Notes under the pieces: model-generated | Seen by the model: the letters and a program-made list of their open reading frames with translations, nothing else | Database searches by the model: none | Told to the model about the DNA's origin: nothing | Source of the DNA: Pedobacter glucosidilyticus | GTDB taxonomy: Bacteria; Bacteroidota; Bacteroidia; Sphingobacteriales; Sphingobacteriaceae | Direction: 5' to 3' | DNA: 64,000 nucleotides | Assembly: GCF_002483235.1 (NCBI RefSeq) | Contig: NZ_DLHN01000020.1 | Span: 83,667-147,666, forward strand | Part shown: positions 38,486-48,183 of the stretch, piece after piece | Position numbering within the stretch: the stretch's first letter is position 1 | Layout: every line of letters begins with the position of its first letter | Program-made: the position numbers and the translations under genes

Positions 38486-38876
38486 TCATATAAGTTTTTC
38501 TCATGACACCAATATGGACTAAGCAACTTCTTTCTTCATAAAAAATCTTTTTATTGTCCATATAATAATCTAATCCTACCTATCCTTAAAACTCCGTCTA
38601 AAAGACTTAAGCTAAAAAAGTCAAAAAGTCTATGGTTTTGCAATTTCTATCCATTCTTAAGAGGGTAAAGTCCAGATAAATTTGAAATCAAAAAAATAAG
38701 CTATTGCTTGTTTAAGACGATGAATAAAAATGAGCCTTAATGCTTTAAACAGGTCTCATATTTTTTTCAATAAACCTAAACCAATAAGTTTTTAAACTTA
38801 AGTATAAAGCTATTGTTAGACCAAGCCAATCTGCAGTAGCTAAAAATAAAGCTTAACCAAAGACCAAATTATAAGT
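38486..38876 (+). promoter_or_regulatory. Upstream region of the second SusCD operon
   Basis: A 391-bp region without a gene. ATATGGAC (38512-38519) and GTCCATAT (38556-38563) form a loose inverted repeat, perhaps a weak terminator for the GH2. Further on lie AAACCTAAACC (38772-38782) and the start-adjacent leader TTAACCAAAGACCAAATT (38853-38870), which matches the tandem AACC leaders before the other SusC genes. AGCTATTG occurs twice (38699, 38808). No clear sigma-factor boxes were found. Confidence 0.45.
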
Positions 38877-41800
38877 ATGAATTATTATTATTTAAAAAGA
38901 TCAGGAAAACTACTCCTATTGCTTTTGTTGATTTATTTGCCAAATTATCTGTTGGCTCAAAATAATCAAGCAGCTACAGGTATAGAAGTAAGTGGAACCG
39001 TAAAAGATGAGAATGGAGAAGCTTTAATAGGAACTGTAGTTTCTATTAAAGGTAGTACAACGGCTACTACTACAGATGCTAACGGAAACTATAAAATAAA
39101 AGTTCCTAATGCTAAAACTGTACTTTCTTACTATATGCTAGGATTTCAGCGTATTGAAATCATGGTAGAAAATAAAAATAAAATAGATGTTGTTTTACGC
39201 GAGTTAACTACTGCTCTTAACGAAGTTGTGGTGGTGGGCTATGGCTCTACCAACAGAAGAGATTTATCCGGAGCTGTTGTTTCTGTACAGGCTGAGGATA
39301 TTGAGCGAAGAATGCCTACCAATTTAGCAGAAGCTTTACAAGGTCAGGTTGCAGGTGTACAAATATCAACCGGATCCGGACAGCCAGGAGAAGGTGCATC
39401 TATCGTTATACGTGGTGCCTCTACCATTAATGATGGTGGTATTGGGCCATTATATGTAATAGATGGTGTTCAACAAACCAATGCAGACGCCATTAACCCT
39501 AATGATATAGAATCTATAGACATCTTAAAAGATGCAGCTTCTGCAGCTATTTATGGTGCTCGTTCTGCCAATGGTGTTATCATCATTACCACAAAACAAG
39601 GAAATAAAAAAGCACCAACCTTAGATGTTAGATACCTGCACTCTATGAATAATCTGGCTAATAGTTTACCTCAACTTAACTCCGCACAATATAGAATTTT
39701 GCAAAATAAGCAGATGGAGTATATTAATGGTGAAGGTAGAAACTTGGTTCCTGCTGCGGTAGTACAAGGTTTGGTAGCTCAGATGGCTGATAGTTTAAAT
39801 TTTATTTTAAATAGTGATAATGATTATCAAGACGCTGTATTCGGAACAGCTAATAAAAACCAAATTGATGTGAATTTTGGCGGAGCCACAGATAATTTAA
39901 AATACTTCTTATCTACGGGTTATTTAAAAGAAAATGGTATCATGGAGAATACCTCTTTTGATCGTATCACAACCAGATTAAATGCTGATTATAATGCGAC
40001 TAAAAAGTTAAACTTCTCTACCAGAATTAATTTTTCTTATGCAAAGAAGAAAGGCGCTGATGAGTCTAACTACCTCAATACCATGTTAGCTAGAAAGCCA
40101 AATTTATCTTTTTATTATCCAGATAATACTTTAATTGGGGTGTTGTGGGGCGGTAATCCACTAGCATTGCCAGCAGAAACCAACTTTACAGATACTTATG
40201 GCGGTACTTTTTATCAATCGGCAGAGTTTAAAATATCTCCTCACCTGAAAATCACCAGTACTTTAAATGCTAATTTATCTTTAGCTAAGTACAAGTTCAT
40301 GCGCCCTAGTTTCTTATTTAGCGGAGGGCTTACCAATAGCGGTTCTTCTGTAGGTACTTTAAACTGGAATTGGATGAATGAAAACTATCTGAATTATAGC
40401 AGAACTTTTAATAAAGTGCATACCATAACTGGTCTTGCTGGTGTTAGTGCTCAAGGTTGGAGAACCGAGTCTGATAGATTTAGCGGACGTAATTCTGCCA
40501 CAGATGCCATCTATACCATGAATGCCTTCTCTGCTAATTTCAATCTTGCTGCTACCAGAACAGAAGAATCTGTACATACCATGGCATCAGCATTTACCAG
40601 AATTGGTTATAACTACAAATCAAAGTATATTTTTAATGCTACCGTACGTGTTGATGGTTCTTCAAGATTTGCATCAAACAAAAAATATGGTTATTTCCCA
40701 TCAGCATCTGCAGCATGGAGATTCTCTGACGAGTCTTTTATGAAGTTTGCTAAAAGTGTTTTAAATGATGCTAAAGTGAGAGTAAGTTATGGAGTTAACG
40801 GGAATGAAAGTATAGGTAATTATGATGCGATATTATCTTACAGTGTTGGAGGTATTTATGATGATGTATCCGGTATAACAGCTTCGCGTATAGCCGTTAA
40901 CAATTTAGGATGGGAGCAAACTACACAATCAAATATTGCCCTTGATTTAAGTTTTTATAAAAACAGGTTTAACGTAACAGTAGATTATTACAATAAACAA
41001 ACTGATGATTTACTTGCCAATTTTGAAATACCTAAAGAATGGGGTTTTGATGTTGTAAGAAGAAATATTGGTTCTATCTCTAATAAAGGTATTGAGATAG
41101 ATGTTAGAGGCGATATAATCAAGAAAAAAACGTTTAGTTGGAACTTAGGACTTAACCTTACCAGAAATAATAACCAGATTTTATCTATTGCTAATGGCCA
41201 ACCTTATTTGTTCCAAAATGTTTGGTGGATTTCACAAGGTGGGCGTATCGGTGATTTTTTTGGTTATGAACAATTAAATATCTTCCCATACGATCAATCC
41301 AACGCTTTTTCTAATGATTGGCAGCAATTAACACCAGTTTTCCAAAGAGATGCTACCGGAGAAATGATTAAAGATGCAGCTGGAAAATATGTATTGGATA
41401 GTTATACGCTAAATGGTGCTCCATATACCGGAAACGTAAATCAAAAGACTTTTACTGATGGTACTCCTTTTAGAGGTGGGGATGTGAATTGGTATGATAA
41501 TCCTAATGATGCAAGTGGTAGAGGAATTATTAACGATAGCGATAGGAAAGTATTAGGTAATGCACAGCCAGATTTTGTTGGTGGTATTAATACTACTTTT
41601 AACTATAAGAGATTTGGATTATTTATTGGAAGCTATTTTTCTGTAGGAGGTCAAATTTATAATCAGGCAAGATACACACTTAACCAAATGAGTATGCCTT
41701 TCTTCTCTACAGTTCCAAGTATGGATTTTGCCAATAATTTTTGGATAAGACAAGGAGACGAGACTAAATATCCAAGACCCTATGCAGACCAATACCAGAA

Positions 41801-42074
41801 TGATCGTAATGTGAATTCTATTTATTTAGAAGATGCTTCTTTTCTTAAAATCAGAAATATAAGATTAAGCTATTCATTACCTCCCAAAGTAACCACTAAA
41901 CTTAAAATTAAGTCTTTAGGTATGTACGGATATGTAAATAATGCCTTCACTTTCACCAATTATTCTGGCTACGATCCTGAGTTTTCAAACTTTAGTGCAC
42001 TTGCATTAGGTATGGATACCAATAGATATCCGCGTAAGCGTGAGTTTGGATTAGGCTTTAACTTAAATTTTTAA
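38877..42074 (+). CDS. SusC/RagA-family TonB-linked outer membrane transporter
   Basis: A 1065-residue protein with a signal peptide (cleavage near L-L-A-Q), a carboxypeptidase-D-like regulatory domain (about 40-115), V-V-V-V-G-Y-G-S, a plug (about 120-255 with Y-V-I-D-G-V-Q-Q and I-E-S-I-D-I-L-K-D) and a beta-barrel ending N-L-N-F. It has no STN domain. It pairs with the SusD protein encoded 4 bp downstream to take up oligosaccharides of the second PUL. Control is more likely by the AraC-type regulator than by an anti-sigma factor. Confidence 0.95.
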   Translation: MNYYYLKRSGKLLLLLLLIYLPNYLLAQNNQAATGIEVSGTVKDENGEALIGTVVSIKGSTTATTTDANGNYKIKVPNAKTVLSYYMLGFQRIEIMVENKNKIDVVLRELTTALNEVVVVGYGSTNRRDLSGAVVSVQAEDIERRMPTNLAEALQGQVAGVQISTGSGQPGEGASIVIRGASTINDGGIGPLYVIDGVQQTNADAINPNDIESIDILKDAASAAIYGARSANGVIIITTKQGNKKAPTLDVRYLHSMNNLANSLPQLNSAQYRILQNKQMEYINGEGRNLVPAAVVQGLVAQMADSLNFILNSDNDYQDAVFGTANKNQIDVNFGGATDNLKYFLSTGYLKENGIMENTSFDRITTRLNADYNATKKLNFSTRINFSYAKKKGADESNYLNTMLARKPNLSFYYPDNTLIGVLWGGNPLALPAETNFTDTYGGTFYQSAEFKISPHLKITSTLNANLSLAKYKFMRPSFLFSGGLTNSGSSVGTLNWNWMNENYLNYSRTFNKVHTITGLAGVSAQGWRTESDRFSGRNSATDAIYTMNAFSANFNLAATRTEESVHTMASAFTRIGYNYKSKYIFNATVRVDGSSRFASNKKYGYFPSASAAWRFSDESFMKFAKSVLNDAKVRVSYGVNGNESIGNYDAILSYSVGGIYDDVSGITASRIAVNNLGWEQTTQSNIALDLSFYKNRFNVTVDYYNKQTDDLLANFEIPKEWGFDVVRRNIGSISNKGIEIDVRGDIIKKKTFSWNLGLNLTRNNNQILSIANGQPYLFQNVWWISQGGRIGDFFGYEQLNIFPYDQSNAFSNDWQQLTPVFQRDATGEMIKDAAGKYVLDSYTLNGAPYTGNVNQKTFTDGTPFRGGDVNWYDNPNDASGRGIINDSDRKVLGNAQPDFVGGINTTFNYKRFGLFIGSYFSVGGQIYNQARYTLNQMSMPFFSTVPSMDFANNFWIRQGDETKYPRPYADQYQNDRNVNSIYLEDASFLKIRNIRLSYSLPPKVTTKLKIKSLGMYGYVNNAFTFTNYSGYDPEFSNFSALALGMDTNRYPRKREFGLGFNLNF

Positions 42075-42078
42075 TCAC

Positions 42079-43581
42079 ATGAATCATCAATATAAAACTG
42101 GCAATCCTAAACATATTTTGCTAAAGGCAATTGCAATTGTTTCTCTTTTTACTATTTCAGCTTGTAATAAATTTTTAGAGCCAGAGCCTATAAGTGAGGT
42201 TACAGCAGAAAATATGTGGCAAAACCAAAGAGATGTAAAAGCCGGAGTTGGAGAAATTTATTCTTCTTTTAGAGATGCACTCCGTTTAAACTTCTTTGAC
42301 TGGGGCGAGCTACGCTCAGATAACTATGTATTAACAACAGAAGCCGCAAGTGATAGGGGGAGGCTAATCTCTAATCAATTAACAACTGATATGGGCTGTA
42401 CCAATTGGGCTGGTTTATATAAAGTTATCAATAACGCAAATTTTGCTATCAAAAATATTCCAAATGCAAACTTGCCAAACACGATAGAAAAGAATGATTT
42501 TCTTGCTCAAGCCTATGCCATGAGGGCTTTATGCTATTTCTATGCGGTACGTGTTTGGGGTGCTGTACCTGTTTACCTAGAGCCTATTGATAATTTAGAT
42601 AAAGGTCAATTTAAAGAGAGAACTGCTAAAGAAGAAGTTTTACGTGATGTTATTATGCCCGACTTAAAAAGAGCAGAAGAGTTAATAGATCCTGCCAATG
42701 TAGAGCGTAAACGTATTTCAAGATTTGGGATTTTGGCCATTCAAGCTGATGTTTCTATGTGGATGGAAGAGTACGAAGAAGCAGATAGAACTATAGATAA
42801 AGTAAGGTCTATTTTAGGCGCAACCAGCCAGCCTTTTACCAGGTTTGAGCCTAGCATGGAAGTATTGAAAAATACTTTCGTAACAGATTTGAATAATAAA
42901 ACAGGCGATATGGGAGACCGCCTGAGAGATGAGTATGGAGCAGGTAACGAGTTGCTATTTGTGATACACTTTGATTTAAAAGAGCTAAACAACGTTGCAC
43001 AGTATAGTATTATTCATAATTTGTTCCTTTCTGGTGTAATCTTATCACCAAAACTTACTGGTATTTTTACTGCTGCTGCAAATACTACACCTAGAGATAA
43101 TAGGTTTGATAATTACTTAAAAGCATCAACTTTACCAGGTACTTATTTGGTAAATAAATATGTTAGAAACGGTGGAACCATTAGCTTTAATGCTTTCCCA
43201 GAATGTGAAGTAGCTTATCCGGTTTACCGCTATACAGATCTTGTTTTAATGCAAGCAGAAGCAAAAGCACATTTAGACAAATTTGCTGATGCACTTAACC
43301 TGTTATCTACTACAGTAAGAAGAAGAGCAGGTGTAGAATCTAGTACTAAAACACAAGTATCCTTTGCTTCCAGAGAAGACCTAGTTGATTATATTCTTGA
43401 TGAACGTCAAAAAGAATTAGTTGGAGAGGGTAAGCGCTGGTTTGATCTGGTTAGAACAAAACGAGTGGTTAAAGTTATGGGCCCTATAAATGGTATTACC
43501 AATGAGTCTCAGGCGTTATTCCCAATAAGTTATATCCACATCAATCAGAATCCAAATATTAAACAAAATACGGGTTATTAA
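42079..43581 (+). CDS. SusD/RagB-family glycan-binding lipoprotein
   Basis: A 500-residue lipoprotein with lipobox I-S-A-C-N followed by the SusD opening K-F-L-E-P-E-P. The helical core shows A-Q-A-Y-A-M-R-A-L-C-Y-F-Y and the C-terminal signature is D-E-R-Q-K-E-L-V-G-E-G-K-R-W-F-D-L-V-R. It caps the SusC barrel encoded just upstream and binds the incoming glycan at the surface. Confidence 0.95.
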   Translation: MNHQYKTGNPKHILLKAIAIVSLFTISACNKFLEPEPISEVTAENMWQNQRDVKAGVGEIYSSFRDALRLNFFDWGELRSDNYVLTTEAASDRGRLISNQLTTDMGCTNWAGLYKVINNANFAIKNIPNANLPNTIEKNDFLAQAYAMRALCYFYAVRVWGAVPVYLEPIDNLDKGQFKERTAKEEVLRDVIMPDLKRAEELIDPANVERKRISRFGILAIQADVSMWMEEYEEADRTIDKVRSILGATSQPFTRFEPSMEVLKNTFVTDLNNKTGDMGDRLRDEYGAGNELLFVIHFDLKELNNVAQYSIIHNLFLSGVILSPKLTGIFTAAANTTPRDNRFDNYLKASTLPGTYLVNKYVRNGGTISFNAFPECEVAYPVYRYTDLVLMQAEAKAHLDKFADALNLLSTTVRRRAGVESSTKTQVSFASREDLVDYILDERQKELVGEGKRWFDLVRTKRVVKVMGPINGITNESQALFPISYIHINQNPNIKQNTGY

Positions 43582-43592
43582 ATCTGAAAAAT

Positions 43593-44261
43593 ATGAATAA
43601 GATAATTGATTTACACTTTAATATGCGCTCTAGAATATTTAGCATACTGATGTTTTGCCTATTGATGATAGGAACATCTTGCCTTCAGAAAGATTATGAT
43701 TATGAAGGAGAACCTCTAGATCCTAATATCAACATGACTGCTTGGGAATACATGCAGAGCAGACCAGATGTATTTTCTAGAATGACAGAAGCTGTTGAAT
43801 ATGCAGAAATGCGTGATTTTTATACCCAAACTGATAGAAAATATACCTACTTGTTTTTAAATAACAGAGCTATGGAAAATTTTCTAGCTAAATACGGAGC
43901 TGGAGACTTTATAGGAGTTGATGTTGAAAAGGTAAGAAAATTACTGCTTTATCACATTATCGTAGGAGAGTACCATGCTTACAATAAAAAGTTACCTATA
44001 GAACCCATTTATGTAAAAACCTTACTAGAAGGTGAGGACGGTCTCTTGACAATCATGGTAGAAAAATCTGCGCAGGCAACAGCCGTTTTTCAAGATCAAA
44101 TTGTTAACGGTAATATTATCATTAATAGGTTAAACAGTAATTATGCAAGCCAAAGTATAAACTCGGTAACTACCAATATTTTGGCCAGTAATGGTCCTAT
44201 TCATGTTTACAGAAACTACGCGTTTTTCAAGAGAAATGCAGCTTATGTAACAGCATATTAA
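43593..44261 (+). CDS. Fasciclin-like surface lipoprotein
   Basis: A 222-residue lipoprotein (lipobox I-G-T-S-C). Almost all of the mature protein is one divergent fasciclin domain: W-E-Y-M-Q-S-R-P near 50, F-L-N-N-R-A near 90, L-L-Y-H-I-I-V-G-E-Y near 125 and a final G-P-I-H-V-Y. The ATG at 43623 is an alternative start. It occupies the same place after SusD as the larger fasciclin protein of PUL 1, pointing to a conserved accessory role at the SusCD complex, perhaps glycan binding or protein-protein contact. No catalytic motif is present. Confidence 0.75.
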   Translation: MNKIIDLHFNMRSRIFSILMFCLLMIGTSCLQKDYDYEGEPLDPNINMTAWEYMQSRPDVFSRMTEAVEYAEMRDFYTQTDRKYTYLFLNNRAMENFLAKYGAGDFIGVDVEKVRKLLLYHIIVGEYHAYNKKLPIEPIYVKTLLEGEDGLLTIMVEKSAQATAVFQDQIVNGNIIINRLNSNYASQSINSVTTNILASNGPIHVYRNYAFFKRNAAYVTAY

Positions 44262-44283
44262 TCATTTAAATAAATATAAAGTG

Positions 44284-45984
44284 ATGAAAATAATAAAATA
44301 TTCAGCTTATACGCTTATCATCTTTCTACTCAGCATTGTTGCATGTAAAAAAGGAAGCACCATTGATATTGGAGATACAGAGCCACCAGTTGTAGAACTG
44401 ATGATAGAAGAATTAAAGCCAGATTTAAATGTAGCAGATAATATTCCATTAATTGGAGTTGTATTCTCAGATTTAGGATTAAAATCGATAGATCTTAAAA
44501 TCGTGAAGATGAACGATACTGTTGAGGATTATAAAAGTATAAGTACTTTTTATGATGACAAGCAATATTCTATAAAAGAACTACCTCTTTGGCAAGAAGA
44601 TTTTAAATTCTTTCAAATCATTGCTACAGATATAGCTGGCAGAGTAACAGAAATTAAAGTGCCAATTTCAACAATTCCTTACAAAGCACCACCTGTTATT
44701 ACTTTTGAATTACCAGAAATTGTATTTGATGAAGAAGATCCAAATGCGGTTATGCCTGTAACAAATTTCACAGTTAAAGGCGCTGGTAGATTAAACAGAA
44801 TAGAAGTGAATTTATATAATAATAAATCCGCAACTCCTATAACTCCAGTTTCGCTTGCTACTCCTTTACCTATTAATCAAGATTCAAGTTATACCTTTTC
44901 GCAAACCATTACCTACAAAGACGGAGATTTTGCATTACAAGTTAAAGTTGTTGATGAATACAATAAAGAAAAAATAGAGACCTTACCAATCAGATACAAA
45001 GCTGTACCTCCTCCGGTAATAACGCTAACCGGTCCGTCAGAAATAGATGCAGATGTAAACCAAGTTGTTAATGTAGGGTTCAGGTTAAGTTCTAGAATTG
45101 GTATTGTAAGTTATAGAGCATTTAAACTAAAACAATCTACAGCAGTAGGAGCTACCACTCTTGTAACAGTTGGTAACGAGCTGGAAGTAAGCGATACTTA
45201 CACAACCACTCTTGGAGATAATGTTAGTGCCATAAGAATTATTGCCACAGACAGGTTTAATAGAACATCAGAATTAGATATACCTACCAATGTTGGTTTT
45301 GAAGTACGTACATTTACCTTAGGTAGCGATTTTTATAATAGAGGAATAATTGAGGAACCTGATGTATTACCATTTTATTCTATTGGTTTAAATAGATCTA
45401 TGACTATCGGAGAGGCCTTCTCTCAGATTAAGAATATAGACATGTATGTATTATGGTTTACCGGAACAGCAGCTTACACTGGTGATACAGGATTCCGCTT
45501 AATGGGGCCTAGAAATACCGCTGCGTTGGCTGCTAATGAGGCATATTATGTAGGTGGAACTTACACTTGGAATAATACATCCTATACTTTCCCATCTATG
45601 GTGCCGGCAAGTAACTGGCCAAACCGTAATCAAACCACCATGTTGAAAATTGGTCCTTCCACCAATCAGGCAACCGTAGCGCCATTTAATACCGATAATG
45701 TTACCATTGCAGATTTAAAAGCTTACAATGCAAATCTTATTACTGGAGACAGGATGCCGTTTTTGTTAGAAGGTGACAACTGCTTATTAAGATTAGATCC
45801 TGCATCTGCTGGTGTAAGTGCTATAGGCTCTACTACGGGCGTAACACAAAAAATATGTATTTTAAAAGTTGAAAAAATTCAACGTGAAACACGTCCTGTT
45901 ACAACCTTTACAAACCCTTGGCCAACTTCACCATTTATAGGTAAAATAGCCAAGGTGACATTTAAACTAAAAATACCTAAATAA
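44284..45984 (+). CDS. Putative surface glycan-binding lipoprotein (SusE-like, Ig-type repeats)
   Basis: A 566-residue lipoprotein (lipobox S-I-V-A-C-K) starting at ATG 44284; a GTG one codon earlier is in frame. The N-terminal two thirds contain three Ig/cadherin-like beta domains (about 30-130, 135-240, 245-340), each with conserved D-x-F/Y-x-R or D-x-A-G-R turns. The C-terminal part (about 345-566) is a separate beta-rich domain with several aromatic residues (Y-V-G-G-T-Y-T-W-N-N, N-W-P-N-R) that could line a sugar-binding face. It is the last gene of the SusCD operon before a strong terminator, the usual place for surface glycan-binding proteins. I do not recognise a named family. Confidence 0.65.
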   Translation: MKIIKYSAYTLIIFLLSIVACKKGSTIDIGDTEPPVVELMIEELKPDLNVADNIPLIGVVFSDLGLKSIDLKIVKMNDTVEDYKSISTFYDDKQYSIKELPLWQEDFKFFQIIATDIAGRVTEIKVPISTIPYKAPPVITFELPEIVFDEEDPNAVMPVTNFTVKGAGRLNRIEVNLYNNKSATPITPVSLATPLPINQDSSYTFSQTITYKDGDFALQVKVVDEYNKEKIETLPIRYKAVPPPVITLTGPSEIDADVNQVVNVGFRLSSRIGIVSYRAFKLKQSTAVGATTLVTVGNELEVSDTYTTTLGDNVSAIRIIATDRFNRTSELDIPTNVGFEVRTFTLGSDFYNRGIIEEPDVLPFYSIGLNRSMTIGEAFSQIKNIDMYVLWFTGTAAYTGDTGFRLMGPRNTAALAANEAYYVGGTYTWNNTSYTFPSMVPASNWPNRNQTTMLKIGPSTNQATVAPFNTDNVTIADLKAYNANLITGDRMPFLLEGDNCLLRLDPASAGVSAIGSTTGVTQKICILKVEKIQRETRPVTTFTNPWPTSPFIGKIAKVTFKLKIPK

Positions 45985-46397
45985 GAAAAATCAATTTTTA
46001 TTAATACGGGTATATATAATCAACTTTGAGTTTGTTCTTTCTACAAACTCAAAGTTGATTTTTACTTTTATATACAAACTGATAGTATAAGCTTATATAT
46101 ACTTTAATGTTACTTTTACTGTTTTATACCGCTCTTAAAAGAGCATCTGTTGTTCTTGCAATCCATAAACGATAGTTGTAAATATCAATTACTTTTCATT
46201 TTAAAGATAAATTATATTATTTTTAGTCTTCTTAAATAATAGCCAATTTATATTTAAAGCTTAATTCTTATTTAATTTAAAGAATACAAGGAATTGTTAA
46301 TATTATCTTTTAATTTTAAAAGAACATATATATTTTGTACGAGCATATTATAAGTGTTTTTTTGACATTTATTTATGTATGGTTAATGGTAATTTCT
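45985..46397 (+). promoter_or_regulatory. Intergenic region between PUL 2 terminator and the ECF sigma gene
   Basis: This 413-bp stretch contains the strong terminator at 46018-46060 and then about 330 bp of very AT-rich DNA carrying the sigma gene's promoter. ATATTTTGTAC at 46330-46340 also occurs in the PUL 1 control region (ATATTTTGTAC at 5832-5842) and could be part of a promoter, but no matching upstream box was found at the usual distance. No other gene is apparent. Confidence 0.4.
46018..46066 (+). terminator. Strong rho-independent terminator of the second SusCD operon
   Basis: An 18-bp perfect stem: AATCAACTTTGAGTTTGT at 46018-46035 pairs with its complement at 46043-46060, loop of 7 bases, followed by a T-rich tract. 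Confidence 0.9.
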
Positions 46398-46976
46398 ATG
46401 ACTGAAGAAAAAAGTAATACTGGAATTCTGGATAAAAGAAAGTTCAAAGAAATTTTTAATGAAAACTATCAATCCTTATTCTTTTTAAGTCGTAACTATC
46501 TAGACGATGAAGATGAGGCGAAAGGAGTTGTTCAGGAAGCTTTTGTGAAATTGTGGGATATAAGAGATGATTTAAAAGAAGATACTAATCATCGTAATTT
46601 TTTATTTAAAATGGTTAAGAATAATTGTTTAAATATCCTGAAACGAAGACAATTATTACTTAAACATCACGAAAAAATAAAATCATTAGAACTCCATTAT
46701 CAATATGAGAGTTTAAATAAAATTGGGTTTGATTATTTACAGGTAAAAGAGTTAAAAGAAAAAATAGACCAGTCTATTAAAAACTTACCAGAGCATTGTA
46801 GAATTGTTTTTGAGCTGAGTAGATTTGAGCAATTGAAGAATAGGGAAATTGCAGAACGATTAGGGGTTTCACAGAAAACTGTAGAAGCACATCTTACCAA
46901 ATCTTTAAAGATACTACGTTCAGATTTAAAAGAATATTTACCATTAATTATTTTTTTGGCCAGGTTGGTTCGATAA
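46398..46976 (+). CDS. ECF-family RNA polymerase sigma factor
   Basis: A 192-residue protein from the ATG at 46398; the open frame reaches back to a TTG at 46335, but the residues added are hydrophobic and unlike a sigma factor. Region 2 is visible (F-N-E-N-Y-Q-S-L, A-F-V-K-L-W-D-I-R near 45-60), as is region 4 (E-I-A-E-R-L-G-V-S-Q-K-T-V-E-A-H-L near 145-165). ECF factors of this type direct transcription of the adjacent SusC-like operon once the partner FecR protein is relieved. The FecR gene follows after 80 bp. Confidence 0.92.
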   Translation: MTEEKSNTGILDKRKFKEIFNENYQSLFFLSRNYLDDEDEAKGVVQEAFVKLWDIRDDLKEDTNHRNFLFKMVKNNCLNILKRRQLLLKHHEKIKSLELHYQYESLNKIGFDYLQVKELKEKIDQSIKNLPEHCRIVFELSRFEQLKNREIAERLGVSQKTVEAHLTKSLKILRSDLKEYLPLIIFLARLVR

Positions 46977-47056
46977 AGACAAAATATCAACTTTTTTCAT
47001 TTTTCTTTCTTTTCTCATTAGGGTAAATCCATCTTTATTTGTTTACTTAACAAACC

Positions 47057-48055
47057 ATGAATAAGTTGGACGGAAATCTATTATCAAAAATCATTACAGG
47101 AGAAGCTAGCCCTGCTGAAAAGGAAGAGTTTTACAATACTTTACAAAACAGTCAAGAGGCGGAGACTGATTTTTATGAGACTAAAAGTCTATGGCTGAAA
47201 ATGGGTAGTCAGTACCAAACAGAAAATGTTGATGCAGCATTTGAGGAAACATGGCGTTTGATACAAAGAAACAATAAGCCTACTATTTTTCAAATGGTAA
47301 GAAGAAGCCTTAAATATGCTGCTATTTTCTTTACAATCCTTTCCTTAGGTGTCGTATTAGGATATCTACTTGTAAAAAACACGATTAATTATCCGGATCA
47401 GGGAATTCATAAATTCAGTTCTTTAAAAGGAAGTTTAAGTACCATTGAACTTCCTGATGGTACAAAAGTTTGGTTAAACGCTGGGACAGAACTAACTTAT
47501 AAAGAAGATTTAGAGAATAAGCAAAGGTTAGCTGAATTAAAGGGAGAAGCCTATTTTGAAGTAAAACATCGTGAAGATTTTCCTTTGTTAGTAAAAGTTG
47601 GAAAAGTTACCGTGAGAGATTTAGGTACTACTTTCAATATAAAAGCCTATTCTTCTGAATCTGTTGTTACTTCTTTAATTGAAGGTAAAGCAGATATTCT
47701 TTCAGAAAAAGGTAACATTCTTACAGCTTTAAGTCCAGGACAAACAGCCACTTATTCTCATAAGACAGGTAGAATTGTACTCAGTTCTTTAAACGAATCT
47801 ACAGTTAATGCTTGGCGTAATCAGAAATTTGTTCTTACAGATGAAAGACTGGAAGATATTTTCAAAGAATTAAGCATTTGGTATGATGTGGAGTTCGAGT
47901 TTGAAGATGAGAAAATTAAAGATGCTCGTTATTCTTTAAGTGTAAAAAAAGAAACTTCTTTAGTTAAAGTTTTAGAAATGTTACGTTTAACCACAAGCTT
48001 TAATTACGAAATACAAAACAAGGTTGGCCAACCTGATAAAATCACCATTTATTAA
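47057..48055 (+). CDS. FecR-family anti-sigma factor
   Basis: A 332-residue inner membrane protein. The N-terminal cytoplasmic part (1-85) binds the sigma factor, one membrane helix spans about 93-113 (F-F-T-I-L-S-L-G-V-V-L-G-Y-L-L-V), and the periplasmic FecR domain follows (about 125-225, with L-P-D-G-T-K-V-W-L-N-A-G and L-G-T-T-F-N-I-K-A-Y). The C-terminal DUF4974-like region (about 255-330) contacts the STN domain of the transporter in related systems. With the sigma gene upstream and an STN-SusC gene downstream, the set forms a transenvelope signalling relay. Confidence 0.93.
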   Translation: MNKLDGNLLSKIITGEASPAEKEEFYNTLQNSQEAETDFYETKSLWLKMGSQYQTENVDAAFEETWRLIQRNNKPTIFQMVRRSLKYAAIFFTILSLGVVLGYLLVKNTINYPDQGIHKFSSLKGSLSTIELPDGTKVWLNAGTELTYKEDLENKQRLAELKGEAYFEVKHREDFPLLVKVGKVTVRDLGTTFNIKAYSSESVVTSLIEGKADILSEKGNILTALSPGQTATYSHKTGRIVLSSLNESTVNAWRNQKFVLTDERLEDIFKELSIWYDVEFEFEDEKIKDARYSLSVKKETSLVKVLEMLRLTTSFNYEIQNKVGQPDKITIY

Positions 48056-48183
48056 AATCTAATATTCATTAAATATGACATAAAATAAGAATGTAAAGTT
48101 GATTTGTTTGAGAAAAGGGGAGGTTTCTCAAAATCAATAAAAGGCATTTCTAATGCCTATTATTAACCTACTAAACCTAAATT

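Noticed and set aside
46335..46397. N-terminal extension of the sigma factor from a TTG
   Set aside because: The extra residues are hydrophobic and not part of sigma region 2; the ATG at 46398 gives a normal ECF length.
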